DNA from: SHLQ01 sp964441145
Lineage (GTDB): Bacteria > Actinomycetota > Acidimicrobiia > Acidimicrobiales > SHLQ01
DNA length: 64,000 nt
Assembly: GCA_964441145.1 (NCBI GenBank)
Contig: CAYTUB010000001.1
Location: forward strand, 1-64,000
Direction of reading: 5' to 3'
Shown here: in pieces, positions 34,812 to 41,919 of the stretch
Numbering within the stretch: the first letter of the stretch is position 1
Layout of the letters: each line of letters begins with the position of its first letter
Made by a program: the position numbers and the translations under genes
Notes under the pieces: generated by a model
What the model was told of the DNA's origin: nothing
The model's database searches: none
Seen by the model: only the letters and a program-made list of their open reading frames with translations

Positions 34812-36335
34812 CTACCGCAGTGATGCACCACCGGGCTGGGGGAGCTCTACCCAGACCCGACCGGGAAGCAGCTCTACGGGGTTTCCGTTCTCGTCGCTGA
34901 ACTGGGTAACAGCGCTAGGGCCCGACTGACTCCACGATCCGCGGATGAGTCGTCCTTCGGTAAAGATCCACGCGGCCCCACTGCCGACCACGTTGGCTTC
35001 CGGCGAGGCTGCGTCGGCCGGACTCACTCCATAGGTCGTAAACCGCACGATCACGGTTTCGGGCGCAGTCCGCACTCCCCCGGAGTCGACCGTGGCGATA
35101 CCGTCCTGGGTGCGCTCCCATCCTGACCCGTTCCAGTCATAGACGACGCCGGTGCTCGGGTATTGGACACGCACGCCGCCTACCGATTCCGACGCGTTCG
35201 GGAGATCGGTCCCAGGCCTACGGATGTTGAACAGTTCCGGAGGTGCGCCACCTGCACTCCCGCCGGCACGTCGCAGCCCGTCGGTCGTCGAGAACAAGTT
35301 GTGTGGCGCTGATCGGCCGCTGCTCCGGAAGTAGGCACCACCGGCACCGGTAGCAGCGCTTATGTTGACCAAGGACGATGCATTCACCGCGGAGGTTGTG
35401 ATCTGGTTGGCCCCAGAGCTTGCAAACAGAGGTGAATTCAAGGGACGGAGCAAATTCAGGTCGGTGGTTCGCATCGAACGAACGGGGCCAACGGTGCCCG
35501 GCTCTTCAGAATGGAACACGGCGGCATAGCGCGTCTGACCACCCTCGACGAGTTCGACGTACACAATGTCGGCGTCGTTGATTGCTGACTGTGGCCTGGC
35601 ACGCACGGCGTTGTCGATCTTTACGGCCAGGGCAGCGCGGTTGTTCCCATTCGGGTTGTCTCGTCCGGTGAGCACCGAACGCGACCCTGAATCTCGATAC
35701 CACTGCAATGCTTCATCGACGACCGTGAGCTCGTCCTGGTCTGCAGCGAGCGCCACCTCGATCTCGTCAACTGTTGTGTCGACAACGATGAGGCGATTTT
35801 CAGATACCTGCCGGTCAGATTCCATGCTCGGAAGCCCATCGCGCAGCTCCTGGCTCAGGCCATCGATGGCGGCGATCTGTGACTCGGCTTCTTCGAGAAT
35901 TGAGGCAATAACCTCTTGCCGTTGGAACGGGGTGGGGTCATTGTTGGTCGCTGCGAGGCCCGAGACCAGTGCCTCCTGGGTCGGCTCGCCCGAGACGAAC
36001 CGTTCGAGCGCCACGCTGACTCGCACGCGAGATGGTTCCCGTCTCGCGAGGGCGAGTTGTTCCAACGCATCGCCCGAGCTCTCGATTTCAGCGGTAGCAG
36101 CGTTGATGTCGATGACCACTTGCGAACGTTCGGTCGCAAAGTCCTCCAAGGACTGCTGGGCTTCGGCTATCCGCGATTGCAGCGTTTGTTCTCGTGCGAG
36201 CAGGCGCTCCTCATCGGTCTGGCCGTCTTGGGCTGACGCCGGAGCTGCCAGCGCGGAAACGATGGCGAATAGTGCGATGAGGGCAGCGACAAAGGAACGC
36301 CTCAAACGAGGTGAACCACTTGTGGGTCTATTCAT
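34812..36335 (-). CDS. secreted coiled-coil DUF3048 (YerB-like) protein
   Basis: The 507-residue protein has a signal peptide (RRSFVAALIALFAIVSALAA...ASAQDG), a long helical coiled-coil region at about 40-215 with heptad patterns (LLAREQTLQSRIAEAQQSLE), and a DUF3048 domain at about 220-500. The domain shows RAALAVKIDNAVRARPQSAI, DIVYVELVEGGQTRYAAVFH, VGPVRSMRTTDLNLLRPLNS and a C-terminal beta region. YerB-type proteins are extracytoplasmic with unknown function; the helical region suggests a peptidoglycan-hydrolase-like scaffold. The start overlaps the end of the membrane sigma-like gene by 8 bp, so the two are probably coexpressed. Confidence 0.85.
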   Translation of the reverse strand: MNRPTSGSPRLRRSFVAALIALFAIVSALAAPASAQDGQTDEERLLAREQTLQSRIAEAQQSLEDFATERSQVVIDINAATAEIESSGDALEQLALARREPSRVRVSVALERFVSGEPTQEALVSGLAATNNDPTPFQRQEVIASILEEAESQIAAIDGLSQELRDGLPSMESDRQVSENRLIVVDTTVDEIEVALAADQDELTVVDEALQWYRDSGSRSVLTGRDNPNGNNRAALAVKIDNAVRARPQSAINDADIVYVELVEGGQTRYAAVFHSEEPGTVGPVRSMRTTDLNLLRPLNSPLFASSGANQITTSAVNASSLVNISAATGAGGAYFRSSGRSAPHNLFSTTDGLRRAGGSAGGAPPELFNIRRPGTDLPNASESVGGVRVQYPSTGVVYDWNGSGWERTQDGIATVDSGGVRTAPETVIVRFTTYGVSPADAASPEANVVGSGAAWIFTEGRLIRGSWSQSGPSAVTQFSDENGNPVELLPGRVWVELPQPGGASLR

Positions 36336-37149
36336 CTATGATCTCTTCGACACCGGCTGGATCGATCAACGAGGGACGCTCAGCTGACCACGGTCGGGTT
36401 ATGAGGGTTCCAATAACGATCAAAATGACGAGGGTGGCAACGAGGGTGATCCACTTCTGACGGCGCTCGTCGCGCTCGGGAATTACCGGGAAGTCGGAAT
36501 CAAGAAAGTCGTAGCCAAGCACGCTTTGTCGCATCTCACGTTTGGAGTATGGCTCGACCACTTGCGGTAGCGCGCCCTTCCGGGGAGGGGTGACTTGCCC
36601 GAGCATCTGGGGTTGAAGCGATGAGTTAGCGGAGAACTCTTCTCGAGCCTTCACAAAGATTCGAGCGACCTTTCGAGGACGCATATTGAGTGCGTGTGAA
36701 AGGTAGAGCGGCGAAGCATCGAAGCGGTATCGCAGCAACATTGCGAGCTTGTAATCGGCACGCATTTCCGAGAGGGTGTCGGCAAGGTAGTACGCATCGC
36801 GATAGCGGCGGTCGGTGTTGAGCAGGGCGGAGCTTCGTCGGCGGCCAGAGACGCCTTCGAGCGAGCGGTGCGCTTCGTTGCTCGCAATAGATGCCAACCA
36901 TGAGGCGTAGGCAGCGGGTGGCGGGAGAGCGTGGTTGTTGTACCTGCTAACCGCTATTCGAAAGGTGATAACGGTGAGTCGAAGTGCCTCTTCCTCGTCT
37001 TTGACGAGGAACCAGCAAACGTCATATACCAACGTCGCCGCTTCGTAGTTGATCACGAGGGGCGAGTCGAAGTACATGTTTCGCCAGTCGCCCGCGGTGA
37101 CAGGGGGAAAGGTGCCGTAGGGCTCTACGGTCGTGGTCGAGCTGGACAT
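36328..37149 (-). CDS. ECF sigma-like protein with a C-terminal transmembrane helix
   Basis: A 273-residue protein. Residues about 45-97 look like sigma region 2 (KDEEEALRLTVITFRIAVSR, then a WLASIASNEAHRSL helix). Residues about 124-175 look like region 4 (TLSEMRADYKLAMLLRYRFD, then an HALNMRPRKVARIFVKAREE helix-turn-helix). A linker leads to a clear transmembrane helix at about 233-251 (WITLVATLVILIVIGTLI) and a short outer tail. The region 2 and 4 matches are weak but in the right order. A membrane-anchored sigma, or a sigma-derived membrane sensor, is inferred. It overlaps the DUF3048 gene by 8 bp. Confidence 0.6.
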   Translation of the reverse strand: MSSSTTTVEPYGTFPPVTAGDWRNMYFDSPLVINYEAATLVYDVCWFLVKDEEEALRLTVITFRIAVSRYNNHALPPPAAYASWLASIASNEAHRSLEGVSGRRRSSALLNTDRRYRDAYYLADTLSEMRADYKLAMLLRYRFDASPLYLSHALNMRPRKVARIFVKAREEFSANSSLQPQMLGQVTPPRKGALPQVVEPYSKREMRQSVLGYDFLDSDFPVIPERDERRQKWITLVATLVILIVIGTLITRPWSAERPSLIDPAGVEEIIDE

Positions 37150-37221
37150 GTCGACAACATCGTAGTGGCACCGGGCGCTAGCGAACCAACGTCGCCTGGC
37201 ACCGGGAACGATGCCAGAGAG

Positions 37222-38043
37222 CTAGCGGCGCTGACAGAGCCGGCAGTATGTAGTGGTTCGGGCGTCCAAGGTAATCCTTGTGAGCGCTCTGCCGCACGAG
37301 ATACAAGGCTCTCCTCCTCGACCATAGACGGCCAACGAGTGTTGGTTTGATCCACGGTCTCCATCGACGTGGACGTAGTCGCGCAGGGTCGTTCCGCCGT
37401 TGGCGATTCCCGCGTGCAGGACGGCTTTGATCGATTCGGCCAGGGCCTCGCACCGGTCAGGTCCGACTCGGGTGGCCTGTGGGTTGATGCGGGCAGCGAA
37501 GAGAGCCTCATCGGCGTAGATGTTCCCAACGCCGGCCACCGGTCGTTGGCTGAGCAGCTGTGTTTTGACCATCCGCTTGCTTTTTGAAAGCGCCTTATGC
37601 AGCTGTGCGCCGGTGAACTCGTCGGTTAGTGGTTCTGGCCCCATGTGGTGAAGGGTTGCGATCTCGCTGTAGTCGCCTGCGGCCACGACATGGAGCCGGC
37701 CAAAGCGTCGAACGTCTCTAAAGATGAGATGTCGACCATCATCGAGACGCCAAAGCGCCCGAACATGGGTGCCAAAGCGCGAGATCTCCGTGGGCTCCGA
37801 TGTGCGATCCGAGATGTGAAATTGGCCGGTCATCCCAAGATGGGCAATCAGTTCGCGTTCGTCGTCGAGCACGAACATGAGGTATTTCCCCCGACGGTCG
37901 ATGCCCGTGATCGTTGCTCCCGCAGCGTCGAGGCCCGGAGTGAACTTGGCACTCCAGTGGGTATCGACTTCGCGAATTGCTCGGCCACTGAGCTGAGGTT
38001 CGAGCTGTCGTCGAATGGTCTCGACTTCGGGGAGCTCAGGCAT
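37222..38043 (-). CDS. mutM: formamidopyrimidine-DNA glycosylase
   Basis: The 273-residue base-excision enzyme removes 8-oxoguanine and formamidopyrimidines. The N-terminal MPELPEVETIRR provides Pro1 and Glu2 after Met removal, RRGKYLMF carries the conserved Lys, HLGMTGQF is present, the H2TH segment VGNIYADEALFAARI is intact and the C-terminal zinc finger is C-x2-C ... C-x2-C (EPCISCGRAL, TYCRLCQRR). All catalytic elements are present. It starts 82 bp from a divergent unknown gene. A second, Nei-type glycosylase is at 56202. Confidence 0.96.
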   Translation of the reverse strand: MPELPEVETIRRQLEPQLSGRAIREVDTHWSAKFTPGLDAAGATITGIDRRGKYLMFVLDDERELIAHLGMTGQFHISDRTSEPTEISRFGTHVRALWRLDDGRHLIFRDVRRFGRLHVVAAGDYSEIATLHHMGPEPLTDEFTGAQLHKALSKSKRMVKTQLLSQRPVAGVGNIYADEALFAARINPQATRVGPDRCEALAESIKAVLHAGIANGGTTLRDYVHVDGDRGSNQHSLAVYGRGGEPCISCGRALTRITLDARTTTYCRLCQRR

Positions 38044-38125
38044 TGTTTCACGGTAGTCTCGGCGCGCACCATGTCCGCGATCGCGTCGGGCCTGGCTTCG
38101 ATCTCACCTCTGGAACTAGACCCTC

Positions 38126-39331
38126 ATGGCAACTTCGGCATCGTCATCGACAGCTCAACGTCTGCGCTTCATTGACGAACTCATCAACTCGGCTGTCGTT
38201 GTCGACAACATAGAGTCGGCCGCAGTCGGGGAGGCGTGGGCCTCGAGTGCTGTCGCGGAATGGTTGGCCTTGGGAGGCCCCGCGGGCCACTTGGCGTCGG
38301 AATTAGAAGATTTTCCCGTCGCTGCCGGCCTCATCGGCTGGATCGAAGGGGACGATCCGCCCGGTGGTGCGCAATGGTTGGCCGACGTGGGGACCCACAA
38401 CGCTGTTTTGGCTTGGGAGATTACAGACCCGGCGCAACCTGGCGAACAAGGCCTGATCATCACCTATGAGGCGGCGAGTTCGGAGCGTCACGATGTCTCG
38501 GTCACGATCTTCGACGAGAAATTGGCTGCCATTGTCATTGGACCTGCGGGACTGGCAGAGGCGGCACACGCCGATGGTCGAGGCGAGCTCGTCACAAGCG
38601 AACTTGCACCGAGCCAAGCAGAGGCAACCGTACGCGAGAGTCTTGGCAGTCTGAGCGAACAGATGTCGGCCTTGTCGGAGGCATCGCTTCCCTTGCTCCT
38701 ACGACGCCTCGGATTGCCAATGGCAGCACCAAGTGCCAACCAAGATGTTGATGCCCACGTGTCCGTCCCCGAAAGAGACGCTGAACTCGATCGCTACGGA
38801 GCCGATGTCGTCCGCTCCGCCTTGCGCGATGTGCTCTCTACTCCTGCCCCGGACGCGGTCGGCCAGGCGTTGGAGGCGTGCCAGTTGTTGTTTGACTCAG
38901 ACGATCCCGATGCGTTGACCCTCGCGGAAGTATCCGGTGTTCCCGCATTAACCCCGTTGAGCGTCGACGTGCTGTGTCAGCTCACCGGTGGCTATCTCGC
39001 GCCGGTGACCTTTGAGCCGCACACGGCTGTCGAACAACGCGGCTTGGAACAGCTCGAAGTCGCAGATTGGATCGGTGTGGTCCTTGGTCTCAGCCGAGCA
39101 CCCGTAGGTACCCAAGTAGATGGGGCGATGCTCATAAAGGCGATCAACGCAGCTCCAGAGATCACGACGACTATCCCAAAGAAGGACGCCCCGGCGCTGG
39201 CATGGGCGCTTGAGTCGATGCTGTACGCATGGGAGGTAACCGGTGTACTCGTCGACGGCGAAGTTGGCCCCGCGGCTCGTTGGCTATTGGCTCACTCGGC
39301 GGTGCGAGTGTGGGATGGTCAGTCGGCTTGA
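38126..39331 (+). CDS. conserved-looking cytoplasmic protein of unknown function
   Basis: A 401-residue acidic protein (pI clearly low by eye), alanine-rich, without signal or membrane segments. The first half has an alternating beta pattern (NAVLAWEITDPAQPGEQGLI, HDVSVTIFDEKLAAIVIGPA) and the second half is helical. No catalytic motif is recognised. The ATG follows the divergent mutM start by 82 bp, and the 3' end overlaps the convergent gene by 13 bp. Composition and codon usage match neighbours, so it is a resident gene. Confidence 0.65.
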   Translation: MATSASSSTAQRLRFIDELINSAVVVDNIESAAVGEAWASSAVAEWLALGGPAGHLASELEDFPVAAGLIGWIEGDDPPGGAQWLADVGTHNAVLAWEITDPAQPGEQGLIITYEAASSERHDVSVTIFDEKLAAIVIGPAGLAEAAHADGRGELVTSELAPSQAEATVRESLGSLSEQMSALSEASLPLLLRRLGLPMAAPSANQDVDAHVSVPERDAELDRYGADVVRSALRDVLSTPAPDAVGQALEACQLLFDSDDPDALTLAEVSGVPALTPLSVDVLCQLTGGYLAPVTFEPHTAVEQRGLEQLEVADWIGVVLGLSRAPVGTQVDGAMLIKAINAAPEITTTIPKKDAPALAWALESMLYAWEVTGVLVDGEVGPAARWLLAHSAVRVWDGQSA

Positions 39332-40122
39332 TCGACCGCTCGACGCGCTGCGAGGGCAACCGTTTGCAAGATGTCGCCTTCAGAGATTGCTAGCCCAAGT
39401 CGTAGCACCTGAGCGTCATCACGAGCTACGACGAGGACCGCTGAGCGGGTTCCGACGTCGATTCGCCGTGCTTCGTCGAAACGGTATCCCACGGCAAGGG
39501 TTTCGACGACGGCGCGGGCCACGGCGTGTTCGGCGTCTACGGCGGTAGCTGTTGCGCGATGTACTGCGGGACCGTCGGAAATGGTGACCGTTGCTTCGAT
39601 CGAGCCCGAGAGCGTCTCGATGTTGATAATCGGACGGCTCTCGATTGAGGCTTCGTCATCTTCGAGATGGAACTGATGCAACACCCGGGCGAAAGCCCGT
39701 GAGACGGCGGTGATCCGAGCGGCCGTGTCTGCCGTCTGGATGGGACCAAAGACGAACAGCCCATCAGAATTTTCCCCACCAGTGCGGTTGTAGTGACCGC
39801 TGAGGTGCCCATGACGAAACGCTGCTGCTGGCTTTCGTCCGTTGGAGAGCATGGTGATGGTGTGCATCATGCGGAAGTTCTCGGTGGGCGAAAGCAACTG
39901 AAGATCCGGCTCGCGTGTGAACAAGAGCGGTTGGTCGTTGTGAGGAACGTGAAGGTACACAAGCAGCGACACGGAGTTGCCGAGTTCCTGGATCAGGTCG
40001 AAGGTGGCATCGACCAACGTGGCGAAGAGATGATCTACCTGTGGGCTCGATGCGCGCGTCAGCGATGGGGGAGCCAGGTGCGTATCAGGTGACACCGCAA
40101 CGATGCGAGCAGGAATCGACAT
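39319..40122 (-). CDS. protein of unknown function, possible GAF/BofC-like two-domain fold
   Basis: A 267-residue protein with an N-terminal domain of about 160 residues (FDLIQELGNSVSLLVYLHVP, LSPTENFRMMHTITMLSNGR, GENSDGLFVFGPIQTAD) and a C-terminal domain that looks like a dimeric beta-alpha module (IEATVTISDGPAVHRATATA, VDAEHAVARAVVETL). No active-site motif was identified. A regulatory ligand-binding role is only a guess from the domain pattern. It is convergent with the preceding unknown gene (13-bp overlap) and begins about 70 bp from the nuclease gene end. Confidence 0.6.
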   Translation of the reverse strand: MSIPARIVAVSPDTHLAPPSLTRASSPQVDHLFATLVDATFDLIQELGNSVSLLVYLHVPHNDQPLLFTREPDLQLLSPTENFRMMHTITMLSNGRKPAAAFRHGHLSGHYNRTGGENSDGLFVFGPIQTADTAARITAVSRAFARVLHQFHLEDDEASIESRPIINIETLSGSIEATVTISDGPAVHRATATAVDAEHAVARAVVETLAVGYRFDEARRIDVGTRSAVLVVARDDAQVLRLGLAISEGDILQTVALAARRAVDQAD

Positions 40123-40190
40123 ACTCGTGATGTTATCGACCGCGATTGACGCTGTATGTAGCGGCGACTGAAAAGTCCTGGATTCGACGC

Positions 40191-41186
40191 TTAGCTGGCC
40201 GAGCGTGCCGATTCGAGGAAACTCAAGGAAGGAGCCGACGATTTGATCCGACCGCTCGAGTGGCGGAGCTGCAGTTCCTCAAGTCCCTCCGGGCAAACGC
40301 CAGCATATGGACACCAGCCACACAGCGGCCCCGGGGACGCATCGAACTCGGTGCTTTGCACCGCCAGGTTGAGCTCACCCCACGTATCAGAGAGTGCGCC
40401 AACCGCAGATTCGATGAGCTCGCTGGTGACTTCGGTAGCCACTATGCACTGGCCGAGGTACAACAGGCGTGCGGCCTTGGGGCGCTCCCCAGAAGAGGCC
40501 TCTACTGCAGCAGCGTACAGAAGCACCTGTTCGAGGCGGTCTGCTTGGAAGCGCGGTGATGGAGCGCGCCCAGACTTGTAGTCGCTCACAATCAGGGCCG
40601 AGTCTTCTGAGGGGCCTTCGCGCTCGAGCCGGTCAACAATCCCGCGGAAGGGGACGTCATTGAGGACGGTGTCGATCTTTTGCTCGTTTGCGACGACGTG
40701 CACGTCCGATGGCGTTTCGAGGTGCCAGAGGCCTTCGATAGCGGTCCAGGCCAGCCAGCGGAATCGGCGTTGTGCGGCCTCATCTAGGTCGAGCGCGATG
40801 AACTCGGGGTCATCGGCTGTCTCGGGCCACAGTTGACGAGCCAACGATTTCGCCTGATCAGTGGAACGATCCTGGCTGGGTAGCTCCATCAACTCTTCGA
40901 GAACCCGGTGGGCAAAGGTGCCGGCGATCGCTGCTTCTCCGGCAGGGTCGGGGAGGCGGTCGATGTATCGAAACTTCCACCGACGTGGACAGGAACGGAA
41001 TGTGGACGAACTCGACGGTGATAGGTATGGCGGTGGCCCGATCTTTGAGGCGGCGCCAGCCTCGGAACCAGCGTCCTTGGCGTCACCGATGTGAGTGTCG
41101 GCGATATGGGTATCTGCCGCGTCATGGGGCCTGTCCCCACCCAGGTCATAGAGCATTTCACTCGTATCGATGTCGCCAAACGTCAT
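40191..41186 (-). CDS. stand-alone PD-(D/E)XK (RecB/Cas4-like) nuclease
   Basis: About 331 residues. The RecB-family nuclease core shows SPSSSSTFRSCPRRWKFRYI with the first cysteine, the His of GTFAHRVLEEL, an Asp (FRGIVDRLER) and the DYKSG motif (Asp-x-Lys), then LLYAAAVE. A C-terminal C-x2-C-x5-C (LCGWCPYAGVCPEG) plus the first Cys would bind a [4Fe-4S] cluster, as in AddB and Cas4. No helicase or cas gene is nearby. ATG 41186 is chosen; a GTG at 41216 is in frame. The first 60 residues are low-complexity and acidic. Confidence 0.82.
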   Translation of the reverse strand: MTFGDIDTSEMLYDLGGDRPHDAADTHIADTHIGDAKDAGSEAGAASKIGPPPYLSPSSSSTFRSCPRRWKFRYIDRLPDPAGEAAIAGTFAHRVLEELMELPSQDRSTDQAKSLARQLWPETADDPEFIALDLDEAAQRRFRWLAWTAIEGLWHLETPSDVHVVANEQKIDTVLNDVPFRGIVDRLEREGPSEDSALIVSDYKSGRAPSPRFQADRLEQVLLYAAAVEASSGERPKAARLLYLGQCIVATEVTSELIESAVGALSDTWGELNLAVQSTEFDASPGPLCGWCPYAGVCPEGLEELQLRHSSGRIKSSAPSLSFLESARSAS

Positions 41187-41237
41187 AGATGTAGTTCTAG
41201 CAGCGACCTGTGACACTGCGGAGTCCAGACGCCGTCT

Positions 41238-41260
41238 GGCCAGCGAGTTTCTCGCTGGCC
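41238..41260 (-). terminator. strong hairpin after the selenoprotein gene
   Basis: A perfect 10-bp stem (GGCCAGCGAG / CTCGCTGGCC) with a 3-nt loop lies 17 bp beyond the stop at 41277. It would end the parC-parE-selenoprotein transcript. No T tract follows, so it may be Rho-assisted or protect the 3' end. Confidence 0.6.
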
Positions 41261-41276
41261 GTTGTGCCAGCTTTGA

Positions 41277-41834
41277 TCAGTTGGCGATCAGCGCTTGGAC
41301 GTCGGCAGCCAGGTTGCCGTAGCCGGCTTGCTGGAAGGTGCCGTCGTCGTTGATGTAGACGTATGTCCGCTGTCGGGAGACGCCAAAGCGCGTCCACAGC
41401 TGTTGAGTCTCGTCGCTGATGTGTTGGATCGAGGTGGTGCCGGTGCTCTCGATGAACTCTGCAAACCCAGAAGGATCAGCGAGCCCGGGGACACCGATGA
41501 TGGTGACTTGATCTCCAAATTGTTCCTGTACCTCTGCGACCGCAGGGGCTTCAGCGCGTCAAAATGGTCACCAGGGTGCCCAGTACCAGAGGACCACATC
41601 CTGGCCCTGGAAGTTGGCGAGGTCGATGGTCTCTCCGCTTACCGTGGTGAACTGATCAACCAGCGGCGAGGCAGCGGCGACGGGAGCATCGCCGACGGCA
41701 TCTGCCGCAGCGGGAGCCGTGGCAGGAGCCGTAGCTTCCTCAGCGGCGGTTGCACCGCCACCACAGGCGCTAAGGAGAAGAAGTGCACCTGCAGCAAATG
41801 AGGTAAGCCGAGTTCGGCGCCATGAGATGCTCAC
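41277..41834 (-). CDS. thioredoxin-fold lipoprotein selenoprotein with a UxxU active site (DsbE/TlpA-like)
   Basis: Read through two in-frame TGA codons (41568-41570 and 41559-41561), this is a 185-residue thiol-disulfide oxidoreductase. A lipoprotein signal (SFAAGALLLLSACGGG, Cys24) and Ala/Pro linker lead to a Trx domain: VVLWYWAPW then Sec89-Pro-Phe-Sec92 then RAEAPAVAEV, VTIIGVPGLADPSGFAEFI, RTYVYINDDG and a terminal helix. Mycobacterial DsbE/DsbF proteins, from memory, have WCPFC plus AEAP exactly here. Apart from Cys24 there is no cysteine. Arg156 stands at the usual cis-proline position. GTG 41834 gives a normal signal peptide; ATG 41927, overlapping the parE end, is the alternative. 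The final stop is also TGA, so decoding must be context dependent. No sel genes lie in the window. Confidence 0.85.
41531..41548 (-). promoter_or_regulatory. candidate bacterial SECIS hairpin
   Basis: Immediately downstream of the second TGA on the coding strand, CTGC-GGTC-GCAG forms a stem-loop, extended by two outer C-G pairs across a C/A mismatch. The loop begins with GG(U) 18 nt after the TGA. A GG(U) apical loop at roughly this distance is the feature SelB recognises in known bacterial SECIS elements such as E. coli fdhF. The hairpin is inside the coding sequence, as expected in bacteria. Confidence 0.7.
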
Positions 41835-41919
41835 GGATACAGAATACGGCAGATTTCCAACCTTCCTGAGTGTCTTCAGGGGCTTCTTACTATTCGTTCT
41901 CTCGTTGGAAACAACTTGC

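Noticed and set aside
41277..41834. Reading the thioredoxin-like gene as a frameshifted or nonsense pseudogene
   Set aside because: No frameshift is needed: the same frame continues, the only stops are TGA at the two redox positions, downstream sequence is well preserved, and a SECIS-like hairpin is in place.
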